NCBI GenBank assembly: GCA_964444795.1
Contig: CAYUIQ010000109.1
Location: 1 to 27,445, forward strand
Direction: 5' to 3'
Length of the DNA stretch: 27,445 nucleotides
Origin: JABMRP01 sp964444795
GTDB taxonomy: Bacteria > Planctomycetota > Planctomycetia > Pirellulales > Thermoguttaceae
Below, one piece after another: positions 1-8,245 of this stretch (position 1 is its first letter; each line of letters opens with the position of its first letter). Below the pieces are notes generated by a model that ran no database searches, was not told the DNA's origin, and worked only from the letters and a program-made list of their open reading frames with translations. A program made the translations under genes and the position numbers.

Positions 1-44
1 CTCCGAGGCCGTCGAGAACCTGCCTGACAGCAACGGCCTCGGAG
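1..44. repeat. Perfect 12-bp inverted repeat at window edge
   Basis: Positions 1-12 are the exact reverse complement of 33-44, with a 20-nt loop. It could be a terminator of a gene lying left of the window, or part of a coding tail: a + frame is open across it (see 2-91). No T-tract follows on the + strand. Confidence 0.4.
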
Positions 45-91
45 GGCCATCGTACGGGTTTTCGGACAAAGCTCGGAAAGACCAAGCATAG
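2..91 (+). CDS. Possible 3' end of a truncated upstream gene
   Basis: One + frame is open from the window edge to a TAG at 89-91 and would encode about 29 C-terminal residues ending in DKARKDQA. Third codon positions are mostly G or C, as in the neighbouring genes, and the stop lies 5 nt before the PIG-L start, which would suit an operon. The tail is too short to identify. A second + frame is also open here, and the 12-bp inverted repeat at 1-44 offers a non-coding explanation, so this is only a possibility. Confidence 0.3.
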   Translation, partial: SEAVENLPDSNGLGGPSYGFSDKARKDQA

Positions 92-96
92 ACAAC

Positions 97-855
97 ATGC
101 CCGATCCACCAAACCGCACCGTTTTGGCCCTGATGGCCCATCCCGACGACGCGGAGTTTCTTTGCGCCGGCACGCTGATCCGCTTGAAGGCGGCCGGCTG
201 GGAGATTCATATCGCCACGCTCGCACCGGGCGACTGCGGCACGATGACCGAAACTCCCTGGGCGATCAGTGCCACGCGCACCGCCGAGGCGGCCCAGTCG
301 GCACAGCGGCTCGGCGCGACTTACTATTGCCTCGACGAGCGCGACGGGTTTGTCGTTTACGACAAGCCGACGCTGCAAAAGTGCATGGACTTGTTCCGCC
401 GGGTGACGCCTTCGCTGGTCTTCACGCACGCCATGGCCGACTACATGTTGGATCACGAGATGGCGTCGCAGCTTGCCCGGGCCGCGAGCTTTTTGTATGG
501 CGCCCCGAATGCATCGGCGTTTCCCTTGCGCGACGGTTCGGGGGTGCCCCATCTCTACTATTGCGATCCGGCCGAGGGCGTCGACCCCTTGGGCCATCCC
601 GTCGAGCCGACGACGATGGTCGACATTAGCGATCAGATGGAGGAGAAGACGGCCATGTTGGCCTGTCACGCCAGCCAGCGTCAGTGGCTACTGGCCCATC
701 ACGGGATCGATGAATATCTGGGCGCGATGACCCGTGCCGCGACGGCCCGCGGGCAAGAGTTGGGCGTCGCCGCGGCCGAAGCGTTCGTGCAACACCGCGG
801 ACACGCCTATCCTCGCGATGATATTCTGAGCGAGCTGTTCGGCGGATTGTCATAG
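97..855 (+). CDS. PIG-L family deacetylase (LmbE-like)
   Basis: A 252-aa cytoplasmic protein (no signal peptide) of the PIG-L/LmbE zinc-dependent N-deacetylase family, which removes acetyl groups from N-acetylglucosaminyl substrates. The family's first metal motif is clear: AHPDDAE at residues 14-20, with His15 and Asp18 as expected zinc and catalytic residues. A second His-containing segment, YMLDHEMAS near residue 115, fits the third metal ligand. Length is normal. The start at 97 lacks a well-placed Shine-Dalgarno sequence; GGAAAG lies about 16 nt upstream. The next gene, a NagB-like isomerase, begins 31 nt downstream on the same strand, so the two probably form an amino-sugar catabolic pair: deacetylation followed by sugar-phosphate deamination or isomerisation. 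The exact substrate cannot be read from the sequence. Confidence 0.9.
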   Translation: MPDPPNRTVLALMAHPDDAEFLCAGTLIRLKAAGWEIHIATLAPGDCGTMTETPWAISATRTAEAAQSAQRLGATYYCLDERDGFVVYDKPTLQKCMDLFRRVTPSLVFTHAMADYMLDHEMASQLARAASFLYGAPNASAFPLRDGSGVPHLYYCDPAEGVDPLGHPVEPTTMVDISDQMEEKTAMLACHASQRQWLLAHHGIDEYLGAMTRAATARGQELGVAAAEAFVQHRGHAYPRDDILSELFGGLS

Positions 856-886
856 TAGCCATTTCATTCACCCAGGAGTCCCATCC

Positions 887-1819
887 ATGATCCGTCCATT
901 GAGCAAAGTCGCCCCCGAGTGGTGGGATTACACAACCTTGGGAGCGGACGTTCTCGGCGACGCGGCCAAGCTGAGCGTCGAGGATCTCGCCGGACTGTCG
1001 CGGCCCGGATTTGAGGTCCTGATGTACGACACGCTGGAAGACTTCTATCTGGCCGAGGCGTTGGAATACGTCCACGCATGGCGGCAGTCGACCGAGGACA
1101 ATCCGGTCGGCATCTGCGGCCCGATCGGTCCGACCGAGCAGTTGCCGCTGGTGGCCCGGCTGGTGAACGAACTGGAGTTGGACGTTCGCAGCGCGCACTT
1201 CTGGGGGATGGACGAATGGGTCGATGAGCAAGGTGTTCCCGTTCCCATAACCCACCCGCTGAGCTTCGCCAAAGCCGACATGGAAATGTGTTTCAACCGC
1301 ATCCGGCCCGAGTTGCGCATGCCCGAGGCGAACTTGCACTTTCCCACGGGCGATCTGGCGGCCTACTCGGCCAGCTACGACTCGATCCGCTGCGCGGTGA
1401 TGCAGGGCGGTCAAGGGGAAGTGAAACACTGGGCGTTCAACGACCCGCCCAAACGCGACGGGACCTATCGTGACGCACCGCCGTCGCCGGAGGAATACCG
1501 TAAGCTGGCCACCCGGGTGACCGATCTGCATCCAATGACAATCATCCAAAACGCCCGCACGTCGGGCGGCGGCCAGGTATCGCTGGTGCCGACCCGGGCG
1601 GCGACGGTGGGACCGGTCGAGACGTGGAAGGCGGAGAAGGTCTCCATCTGGCAGGCCGGCTGCCACGACAACCCCTTCGGTATGCGGCTGACCGCGCTGA
1701 TGATCGCCAAGCGAGTGCCCGACGCCTCGGTCCCCATGTCGCTTCTGGCCGATCATCCCAACGTGCAATTCCATTTCTATCGCCCCGGCATCGGCGCGGT
1801 GGAAACGGAAATGCATTGA
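887..1819 (+). CDS. Glucosamine-6-phosphate deaminase/isomerase-like protein (NagB family)
   Basis: A 310-aa protein of the NagB/6-phosphogluconolactonase fold. The start is fixed by AGGAG at 874-878, 8 nt before the ATG. The catalytic-region motif GMDEWV (Asp109) matches the MDEY segment of NagB, and a GGQGEVKHWAFNDP segment (His181) corresponds to the G-DGHIAFNEP motif carrying the ring-opening histidine. The phosphate-binding loop is unusual: GPIGPTEQLP replaces the common GLATGSTP-type sequence, so substrate specificity may differ from true NagB. No signal peptide. It follows the PIG-L gene in a likely two-gene operon and converges on the GH106-like gene, with only 30 nt between their stops. 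Family assignment is good; the exact reaction is inferred. Confidence 0.8.
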   Translation: MIRPLSKVAPEWWDYTTLGADVLGDAAKLSVEDLAGLSRPGFEVLMYDTLEDFYLAEALEYVHAWRQSTEDNPVGICGPIGPTEQLPLVARLVNELELDVRSAHFWGMDEWVDEQGVPVPITHPLSFAKADMEMCFNRIRPELRMPEANLHFPTGDLAAYSASYDSIRCAVMQGGQGEVKHWAFNDPPKRDGTYRDAPPSPEEYRKLATRVTDLHPMTIIQNARTSGGGQVSLVPTRAATVGPVETWKAEKVSIWQAGCHDNPFGMRLTALMIAKRVPDASVPMSLLADHPNVQFHFYRPGIGAVETEMH

Positions 1820-1849
1820 GTTGCGGCGGAAAGCCCGGAAGTCGACAGC

Positions 1850-4800
1850 CTATTGGGTCTTGACACGTTTCAGCGAAAACGCCTCAAACAAACCGTAGTC
1901 GAGCGTGTGGTACTTGGCACCCGGCGGCGGGCCGTGCTCGGGGGCTTGCTGGAATGCGTGCGGCCAGGCGGCGCCAACCGCCGTGCCCGCGTGATGCGGC
2001 CCCAGCGTGTTCTTCAGCGTGCCGATGACCACCACCTCGATCGTGTTGGTGCCGGCCACGACATGCTCGGTTACTTCCAGCGACCACGGCTGATAGGCAA
2101 TATGCCCGGCCTTTTTGCCGTTGACGACAACTCGGGCGACGCTTCCCCGCCAGTGGCCCAACTCGACGTGAAACGCGCCGGCCGTATCGGTCACCTCAAA
2201 CTTCCGCGCATACGCCACACCCGCGCCGTGGAACGGATGTCCCTGCCGGTTCCAGCCTGCTTCGGCGAGTTGCAGCGGCCGGTCGGGCACGATGACAAAC
2301 CCCGATTCGGTCGGATCGAGGCGGAAGCCGCCTAACACGTAGGCCGGCTCCAACTCGTGCCGGACGGTCATCGGCGAGGCCTTGATCGTGATTTCGTTTT
2401 TGCCCACGCGGGCGGCCGAGGTAATGTCGATCTTGCCGAAACACTTATCCAGCCACCACGCGTCTTTTTCCGCTTCGACCGGCTTTCCGTTGCAGGTGAT
2501 CGTGTACAGGTCGGGCCGTTCGACGACGACGTGCAGCGGCTCGGGGACCTCGGTTGCGATGATGAACCGATAGGTTGCCTCGAAGCCGCTATCCGGCGGA
2601 AACTTTTTGGTGATCATCTCGTCGCGAAACTGCACGGCCCGGTCCCACGGGTCGCCGTCGGTGCCGTTTTGCCGAAAGGCGAACGTGTTGGCCGCGTAGA
2701 AGTGAACGTTTTTCCTGGTCTGCTCACCAGCGGTCACGTCGACGAAGTCCAGCGCGAGCACGTTGGGACCCTGGCGGAGGATTTCAATCGGCCCGACCGG
2801 TGCGATGGCGGCGGCGGTTTGCCGCACGGGGTCGGCCGGTTCGATCGGGTCGTGGGAGAGAAACAGCAACAGGCTTCCGCAGGGCGGTAATTGGAACGGC
2901 GCCTCGATGCGGCCGGAATCCTTGGTAAACGGATACGCGCCGACCGTGCCGGTGCGAAGATCCCACTGCTGGAGCCCGGCGGCTGTCGCCCGCACTTCGC
3001 CCGAACAGGGCGCTTCGATGCTCGTATTGACCAACAGAAGAAACTCGCCACGGGCCACACGGCGCCGCTGATGGAAGAGGATCCCCCGATCGTCCTTGAC
3101 GCGTTGAATGGTGAACGTGTCGCCGGACAGTTCGAGGAGCCGGTCGGAGAGTGCCTCGGGCGGCAGTTGCTGCCAGCGGGGAGATTCGACCAATTTCGCA
3201 CCGCGATCGGAAGCCTGCCCGTCGACTCGGGTCGGCGGCGGGCCGCAACAGATCACGCGCCCCTCCTTGCGGGTGAATTCCTCCAGCAGTTTTATCGTCG
3301 GCCCGTTGAGATTCTCCGTACCCGGCGGCAGCACGACGACGGAGTAGTCGCGGCGCCCGATCCTCAGCCAGGGGGCCGTTTCGCCGATGTGTTCGCCTCT
3401 TTCCCCCAACACCTTCCACCGGCCGACCGATCCGTGGCGGGCAATGATGTCCTCACAGCCCAGGTCGAACTCCACCTGTGCCTTGGCCAGATCGGTCACG
3501 AGCTTCTGGAAGCTGTTGCCCAGCGGGCCGAGTTGGCCGTCGCCCTGAAGCATCCAGGAGGTGGTCGTCGGCTCGAGGACGAGAATATGGTTGATTTCGT
3601 TCCCCCGGGACATCACCAACGACAGCCGTGTGAAATACTCGGCCATCACATGGTAGGATTCCCACCAGGGCTCGTGATAGGAAAACGATTGCGGATGGTC
3701 GCGCTTGCGCGCTCCGCGGATCGTGATATACGAAAGGTGTTCGTCGAGCGTGTTGACGCCCAGCACGTAGAGCCAATCGCCGATTCGCTTCATGTCCTCG
3801 AATCGCAAGTCCCATCCGCCGGCCCCATAGGCTTCGCACAACGTCCGCTCGCGCCCGAGTTGGTTGGCCACGCTGGCCAACTCCAACACGGCCCGGACGT
3901 TGCCGAACTGGGCATGGACGTCCTCGCTGTAACGGTTCATCAGGGTGTCGATCGCCGGACGATGGTGCCACGCGTACATGGCCATGTTGTCGCCGCCGTG
4001 ACCGGCACCCGGCCAACCGTGTTCCCAGTAGTGGCCGGTGAACTCAAGATCGTGGTCCTCGCAATACTGGTAACACGGCTTGGCCCAGCGATCGATGAAC
4101 TGTTCCAGCAGGAGCTGGTAGTAGTTGTGGCGCACGCGCCGCCAGTCGCCCACGGGACGGACAAGGCCGGGCAGGTTGTCGATCAGGCTGTATCCCCAGC
4201 GCTTCTCGAACAATTCCGGTAGATGGTCGGACCAGTGTAAACCGCCGGCGGGTGCCAGGTGCGGTTCGTCGGTAAAGACGCCGGGCAACCGCTTGCCGAA
4301 ATGCTCGCCCAGCTCGCGTTGGTAGGCGCCCATCGTGATTTCCAGGAACTTCTCCGTGACGCCGGGACGCAGCAGGTCGACGTAGTACTTCCCGCCGAAC
4401 CAACCGCTGCTTGGGGCAAGTTTGACTGAGCCGATCAGGTATTTTCCGCCGGGCAATTCGTCGCCGGCGCGGATCCGCGCGGTGACGTTCTCGTATCCGT
4501 CGCCGGTTGGGCGGAAGACGGCCACGATGTCGTCGGCCAGTTTCGGCGGCCCGTCCACCTCGCGGATGACCAGTCCCTTGCCTCGCGACTCGGGCATGGC
4601 GTCGGGAACCAATCCGCCGGCGAACCCCGACGGGTAGGAGTTCTCGTCGTAGATCCAGATGTTCATGTCCAGCTTCTCGGCCTCGTCCAGCGCGACCTTC
4701 CAGAGCCGGAACCAATCGTCCGAGAGATAGGGCGTCATCAACCCGGGCCGGGGATGTACGAACGCCTGCTTCACCTTTTGCCCGGCCAGATCCTGAAGCG

Positions 4801-4993
4801 TCGATCGGATCTGTTCCTCGGTGAGCAAGTCGTTCCAAACCCAAAGGGGTGCCGTGGCAAACTCGCGCGGCGGATCGGCGAACTTGGCCCGAATGGCGGC
4901 AATGTCCTCGGCCGATGCCGTCGGAATCGAGAGATGCACAATTCCAAGCAACAGCACGGCGAGAAACAGCATTCGCATGGCAATGGAGTTCAT
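1850..4993 (-). CDS. Exported GH106-like glycoside hydrolase (alpha-L-rhamnosidase type)
   Basis: A 1047-aa protein with a signal peptide (hydrophobic residues 8-21, likely cleavage after Ala-Ser-Ala at 26-28). The N-terminal part, with PLWVWND, a KQAFVHPRPGL segment and an NIWIYDENSYPSGFAGG segment, is typical of the large GH106-type glycosidases of planctomycetes and Bacteroidetes; the family cleaves terminal alpha-L-rhamnose. The C-terminal third (from about residue 700) looks like beta-sandwich, galactose-binding-type domains (for example ARVVVNGKKAGHI and NTIEVVVIGTLKN). I did not assign catalytic glutamates. AAGGAGA at 5001-5007 sits 7 nt before the ATG and supports this start. It lies 56 nt downstream of a sulfatase on the same strand, so they are probably co-transcribed and act on the same sulfated, deoxysugar-containing polysaccharide outside the cytoplasm. 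Substrate is inferred. Confidence 0.85.
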   Translation of the reverse strand: MNSIAMRMLFLAVLLLGIVHLSIPTASAEDIAAIRAKFADPPREFATAPLWVWNDLLTEEQIRSTLQDLAGQKVKQAFVHPRPGLMTPYLSDDWFRLWKVALDEAEKLDMNIWIYDENSYPSGFAGGLVPDAMPESRGKGLVIREVDGPPKLADDIVAVFRPTGDGYENVTARIRAGDELPGGKYLIGSVKLAPSSGWFGGKYYVDLLRPGVTEKFLEITMGAYQRELGEHFGKRLPGVFTDEPHLAPAGGLHWSDHLPELFEKRWGYSLIDNLPGLVRPVGDWRRVRHNYYQLLLEQFIDRWAKPCYQYCEDHDLEFTGHYWEHGWPGAGHGGDNMAMYAWHHRPAIDTLMNRYSEDVHAQFGNVRAVLELASVANQLGRERTLCEAYGAGGWDLRFEDMKRIGDWLYVLGVNTLDEHLSYITIRGARKRDHPQSFSYHEPWWESYHVMAEYFTRLSLVMSRGNEINHILVLEPTTTSWMLQGDGQLGPLGNSFQKLVTDLAKAQVEFDLGCEDIIARHGSVGRWKVLGERGEHIGETAPWLRIGRRDYSVVVLPPGTENLNGPTIKLLEEFTRKEGRVICCGPPPTRVDGQASDRGAKLVESPRWQQLPPEALSDRLLELSGDTFTIQRVKDDRGILFHQRRRVARGEFLLLVNTSIEAPCSGEVRATAAGLQQWDLRTGTVGAYPFTKDSGRIEAPFQLPPCGSLLLFLSHDPIEPADPVRQTAAAIAPVGPIEILRQGPNVLALDFVDVTAGEQTRKNVHFYAANTFAFRQNGTDGDPWDRAVQFRDEMITKKFPPDSGFEATYRFIIATEVPEPLHVVVERPDLYTITCNGKPVEAEKDAWWLDKCFGKIDITSAARVGKNEITIKASPMTVRHELEPAYVLGGFRLDPTESGFVIVPDRPLQLAEAGWNRQGHPFHGAGVAYARKFEVTDTAGAFHVELGHWRGSVARVVVNGKKAGHIAYQPWSLEVTEHVVAGTNTIEVVVIGTLKNTLGPHHAGTAVGAAWPHAFQQAPEHGPPPGAKYHTLDYGLFEAFSLKRVKTQ

Positions 4994-5049
4994 GACAAGT
5001 TCTCCTTCAAATGGAAGTTCAGGGGGCGGGCACTTGTGCCCGGGTCAAG

Positions 5050-6519
5050 CTACTCTTTCGCCCACTTCACCGCGTCGGGTCGTCGCGGTTGCGGATCGAA
5101 GAATCGCGCGTTCTTACCGGGGCGATCGTAGTCGCCGATGTCTGTCCGTGCCTCCCCGGCCAGTTGCATCAGCCGCGCCACGACCTCGGGATGAGCGTCG
5201 GCGACGTTGGTGCGTTCTCCGATGTCGATTTCCAAATCGAACAGCAGAGGTTTGGGGATATCGAAGACATCTTTGGCGTCGATGTGGCGGGCCCAGTTCG
5301 GGGTCCAAGGCGGATTGGCCGGGCGTGGCAGATGGAGTTTCCACCTCCCCGATCGGATCGCCTGCAAGTGGGTGTGCTGATAGTAGTAATACGGCCGATC
5401 GGGGCCGACGGCGCCGGACTTGCCGTGGATCAAGCCGGTGATGTCGTGTCCGTCGATCACCCGGTCCCCGGGCACTTGGCCGCCGGCGAGACGAGCCAGC
5501 GTGGGCAGAAGATCCATCGTGCAAGTCATCTCGCCGCAGACCGTACCGGCCGGCACGCGACCGGGCGCCCAAACGATACACGGCACGCGCAGTCCGCCTT
5601 CCCAGGTCGAGGTCTTCGCCCCACGCAACGGCAACGCACTTCCGCCCTGCTCTCCCTTAATGGCCCAGGGGCCGTTATCGCTGGTGAAGATCACGTAAGT
5701 GTTTTCCGTGAGTTCGAGTTCCTCGACCGTGTCCAGAACGCGGCCCACGCAAGCGTCGATCTCCTCGATGATATCGCCGTACAGCCCTCGTTTCGACTTT
5801 CCGCGAAAGGCGTCCGACACACCGAGCCGCGTATGTGGCATGGTGTGCGGTATGTAGACGAAGAACGGCTTCTCGCGGTTGGCGCGGATAAACTTGACGG
5901 CCTCGTCGGTGTATCGCTGGGTCAGCGTGTTCATATCGGCCGACTTCTCGATCATCTCGTCGTTGCGTAGCAGATTCACCACGGCATCGTTGCTGGTCGG
6001 TGTGCCGAAGAAGTAATCGAAGCCCTGCTTGCTAGGCAGTAACCGCGGATCGAACCGGGTTTGCGTATGTCCGGCCAGATCCCATTTGCCGAAACAGGCC
6101 GTTGTGTAACCGGCCGCCTTGAGGATTTCGGCGATGGTGATTTCCTTGGTGTGCAAATACGGATGGACGTCGATCTGGTTGTTGCGTTTGGCCACGCGCA
6201 GCGGATAGCAGCCGGTCATCAGCGCGGCACGCGACGGTCCGCAGACGGTCTGGGCGTAGAAGCTCGTGAACTTCCGCCCCTGGCGGGCCATACGGTCCAG
6301 CCGGGGCGTCTTGATCAGCGGCGAGCCGAAGCAGCCGACGTCCTGGTAACCCTGGTCGTCGGTGAAGATGACGATGAAATTGGGCTTGCTCGGCGGACTG
6401 CCCGCATCACCGGCCAGCTCAGCCCGCGCGAGGGGGCAAGAAAATGATGCCGTCACAATGGCCAAGACGATACACGCCGGAGAGGTTCCGCGGCTGCGGT
6501 GCGATTTGCCTGCGTTCAT
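5050..6519 (-). CDS. Exported type I sulfatase (arylsulfatase A-like)
   Basis: A 489-aa formylglycine-dependent sulfatase. Residues 15-33 form a signal peptide core ending Ala-Arg-Ala. The metal-binding start of the fold is FTDDQGYQDVG (Asp54, Asp55), and the maturation signature is CGPSRAALMTG, with Cys93 the residue converted to formylglycine. Downstream, FTSDNGPWAIKGEQGG and KTSTWEGGLRVP are usual sulfatase landmarks, and the C-terminus has the family's RSGRWKLHLP strand. The frame is open 68 codons further upstream (to 6723), but that extension is Arg-rich, non-hydrophobic and would run through the promoter region. I chose 6519 because GGGAGA lies 9 nt upstream and a normal signal peptide follows. 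It probably leads a two-gene operon with the GH106-like glycosidase, removing sulfate before or after glycosidic cleavage. Confidence 0.9.
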   Translation of the reverse strand: MNAGKSHRSRGTSPACIVLAIVTASFSCPLARAELAGDAGSPPSKPNFIVIFTDDQGYQDVGCFGSPLIKTPRLDRMARQGRKFTSFYAQTVCGPSRAALMTGCYPLRVAKRNNQIDVHPYLHTKEITIAEILKAAGYTTACFGKWDLAGHTQTRFDPRLLPSKQGFDYFFGTPTSNDAVVNLLRNDEMIEKSADMNTLTQRYTDEAVKFIRANREKPFFVYIPHTMPHTRLGVSDAFRGKSKRGLYGDIIEEIDACVGRVLDTVEELELTENTYVIFTSDNGPWAIKGEQGGSALPLRGAKTSTWEGGLRVPCIVWAPGRVPAGTVCGEMTCTMDLLPTLARLAGGQVPGDRVIDGHDITGLIHGKSGAVGPDRPYYYYQHTHLQAIRSGRWKLHLPRPANPPWTPNWARHIDAKDVFDIPKPLLFDLEIDIGERTNVADAHPEVVARLMQLAGEARTDIGDYDRPGKNARFFDPQPRRPDAVKWAKE

Positions 6520-6561
6520 TGGACGTGGTCTCCCGTGGGCGGATTGCTGGTGTTGTGTAAC

Positions 6562-6567
6562 ATTATA
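6562..6567 (-). promoter_or_regulatory. Candidate -10 box for the sulfatase operon
   Basis: On the minus strand this reads TATAAT, 43 nt before the sulfatase ATG at 6519. No convincing -35 is found 16-18 nt upstream, so an activator or a non-sigma70 mechanism is possible. Confidence 0.3.
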
Positions 6568-6590
6568 GCTAGTTGAGGCAACATGCTCTT

Positions 6591-6621
6591 CGCCACCGTC
6601 GGGCGTGTCCCGGCGGTGGCG
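6591..6621. repeat. 8-bp inverted repeat in the divergent promoter region
   Basis: CGCCACCG at 6591-6598 pairs with CGGTGGCG at 6614-6621, with a 15-nt spacer. It lies between the divergent sulfatase and oxidoreductase genes, just upstream of the sulfatase -10 candidate. It could be an operator for a dimeric regulator, but GC-rich inverted repeats of this length also occur by chance. Confidence 0.25.
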
Positions 6622-6760
6622 GGAAGTCGCGAACTTCACTTGGCTGAACTGTTGTCGGCGTAGTCCCATCGGCCGGGATCGACTGGCACCGATCATTGTA
6701 GACCATCGCCCGGGCGATGCCATCCCGCGGCATGGTTTGGGGGCGTTTTCGATCCCGTCT

Positions 6761-6789
6761 TTGCGGGCGTCGGCATTTGTGTCTATAAT
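6761..6789 (+). promoter_or_regulatory. Sigma70-type promoter for the Gfo/Idh/MocA gene
   Basis: TTGCGG (6761-6766) and a perfect TATAAT (6784-6789) are separated by exactly 17 bp. Transcription would start near 6796, giving a leader of about 58 nt before the ATG at 6854. Confidence 0.6.
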
Positions 6790-6853
6790 GCGGACAATAC
6801 CTCACCGACGAACGCCCCTCCAACATTGCCATACCTCAGAAAGGATCCCTGCC

Positions 6854-8167
6854 ATGACCAAAAAGACGAGCTTTTCCCGCCGCGGATTCCTCAAAACGGC
6901 TGCCGCGGGCGCGGCCGTGCCGTATCTGATTCCGTCCGGCGTGTTGGCCAACGAGGATACGCCGGGTGCCAACGATCGCATCGGGCTGGCCGGGATCGGC
7001 GTGGGTCGCCAGGGCGGGGGCATCTTCCGCGCCGCCCATGCGAATAAAGACACGCGAACCGTCGCCGTGGCCGACGTCAATCTCCCCCGGGCCGAGCAAG
7101 TGGCCAAAGCGGCGGGCGCTGAGCCGTATCAGGACTACCGCAAACTGCTGGAGCGGAAAGATGTCGACGCGGTGACCACCGCCACGCCCGACCACTGGCG
7201 AGCGCTGGTCTCGATCCATGCCTGCCAGGCGGGAGCCGACGTTTACGGCGAAAAGCCGATGACTCTGACGATTCGCGAAGGCCGGCTGATGACCCAGGCG
7301 GTGCGGAAATACGGTCGCGTGTTTCAGACGGGCAGCCAGCAGCGATCGCATCCGGCGAACCGGCTCGGGTGCGAGTTGGTTCGCAACGGGCGACTGGGCA
7401 AGATTCACACGGTCATCGCGGCCAACTATCCCAGCCCCTGGGAGTGTGGTTTCGCCGCGCAGCCCGTACCGCAAGGGCTCGACTGGGACATGTGGTGCGG
7501 ACCCACCAAGGTCGTTCCCTACCACGCCGATCTGTACGCGCCGCGTGCCCGCCCGGGGTGGATTTCCTTCCGACCGTATTCCGGCGGCGAAGTGACCGGC
7601 TGGGGCGCTCACGGGCTGGATCAGGTGCAGTGGGCCCTGGGAATGGACGAAAGCGGACCGGTCGAGGTTTGGACCGAAGGCGATAAATTCAACCCGCCCA
7701 CCTACACCGAGCCGGAAGGCCGTGGCCGGGGCGAGGGACTCTGTAAGACACCGATGGTCTTCTTCCGCTACGCCGGCGGTATCACGATGAAGCTGGACAA
7801 CGGCAACCCGGGCGGCGGGATCTTTATCGGCGACAAGGGCAAGATCGAGATCTTCCGTGGTCGCGTTACGTCCAACCCGGCCGAACTGGTGAAGGAGCCG
7901 ATCCGCGACGACGAGATCCATCTCTACCAGAGCACCAACCACATGCAGAACTGGATCGACTGCATTAAGAGCCGCAAGAAGCCGATCGCCGACGTCGAGT
8001 GCGGCCATCGCTCGGCCACGGTCTGCCACCTGGCCAATATCGCGCGGATCCTCGGGCGGAAACTTCGCTGGGACCCGGTCAAGGAAGAGTTCCCCGGCGA
8101 CGCCGAGGCCAACACCTACGTCGACCGCGATCGCCGCAAGGGGTACGAATTGCCCGAGACCGTGTAG
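6854..8167 (+). CDS. Tat-exported Gfo/Idh/MocA family oxidoreductase
   Basis: A 437-aa NAD(P)-dependent sugar or inositol dehydrogenase-like protein. The N-terminus carries a twin-arginine signal (SRRGFLK, residues 8-14) followed by a hydrophobic Ala-rich stretch, so it is predicted to be exported already folded with its cofactor. The Rossmann fold shows the GIGVGRQGGG dinucleotide loop, and EKPMTLTIREG is the family's EKP motif. Further on, a GWGAHGLDQVQWALG segment is typical of the bacterial-type C-terminal domain of planctomycete members. The frame is open upstream to 6605, but AAAGGA 8 nt before the ATG at 6854, the Tat motif and the promoter at 6761-6789 all fix this start. It is divergent from the sulfatase operon and may act on sugars released by it, though the substrate is unknown. 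A hairpin at 8192-8212 ends the unit. Confidence 0.92.
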   Translation: MTKKTSFSRRGFLKTAAAGAAVPYLIPSGVLANEDTPGANDRIGLAGIGVGRQGGGIFRAAHANKDTRTVAVADVNLPRAEQVAKAAGAEPYQDYRKLLERKDVDAVTTATPDHWRALVSIHACQAGADVYGEKPMTLTIREGRLMTQAVRKYGRVFQTGSQQRSHPANRLGCELVRNGRLGKIHTVIAANYPSPWECGFAAQPVPQGLDWDMWCGPTKVVPYHADLYAPRARPGWISFRPYSGGEVTGWGAHGLDQVQWALGMDESGPVEVWTEGDKFNPPTYTEPEGRGRGEGLCKTPMVFFRYAGGITMKLDNGNPGGGIFIGDKGKIEIFRGRVTSNPAELVKEPIRDDEIHLYQSTNHMQNWIDCIKSRKKPIADVECGHRSATVCHLANIARILGRKLRWDPVKEEFPGDAEANTYVDRDRRKGYELPETV

Positions 8168-8191
8168 GATGATCGGGTTGAGATTGAAATG

Positions 8192-8212
8192 GCCCCCGGA
8201 AAATCCGGGGGC
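8192..8212 (+). terminator. Hairpin terminator after the oxidoreductase gene
   Basis: A 9-bp perfect stem (8192-8200 with 8204-8212) closes an AAA loop, 24 nt after the stop at 8167. No clear T-tract follows. It may terminate or attenuate transcription into the cytochrome gene at 8246. Confidence 0.55.
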
Positions 8213-8245
8213 TAATGGATTGAAACTGTCTGAGGAATGAGCCAG

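Noticed and set aside
2891..4222. Long + strand open frame (443 codons) opposite the GH106-like gene
   Set aside because: It is antisense to a clear glycosidase; its composition is that of a GC-rich shadow frame with no recognisable domain.
6520..6723. 68-codon N-terminal extension of the sulfatase
   Set aside because: It is Arg-rich, precedes a proper signal peptide and lies across the divergent promoter region.
6605..6853. N-terminal extension of the Gfo/Idh/MocA protein
   Set aside because: The Tat signal, ribosome binding site and promoter at 6761-6789 put the start at 6854.
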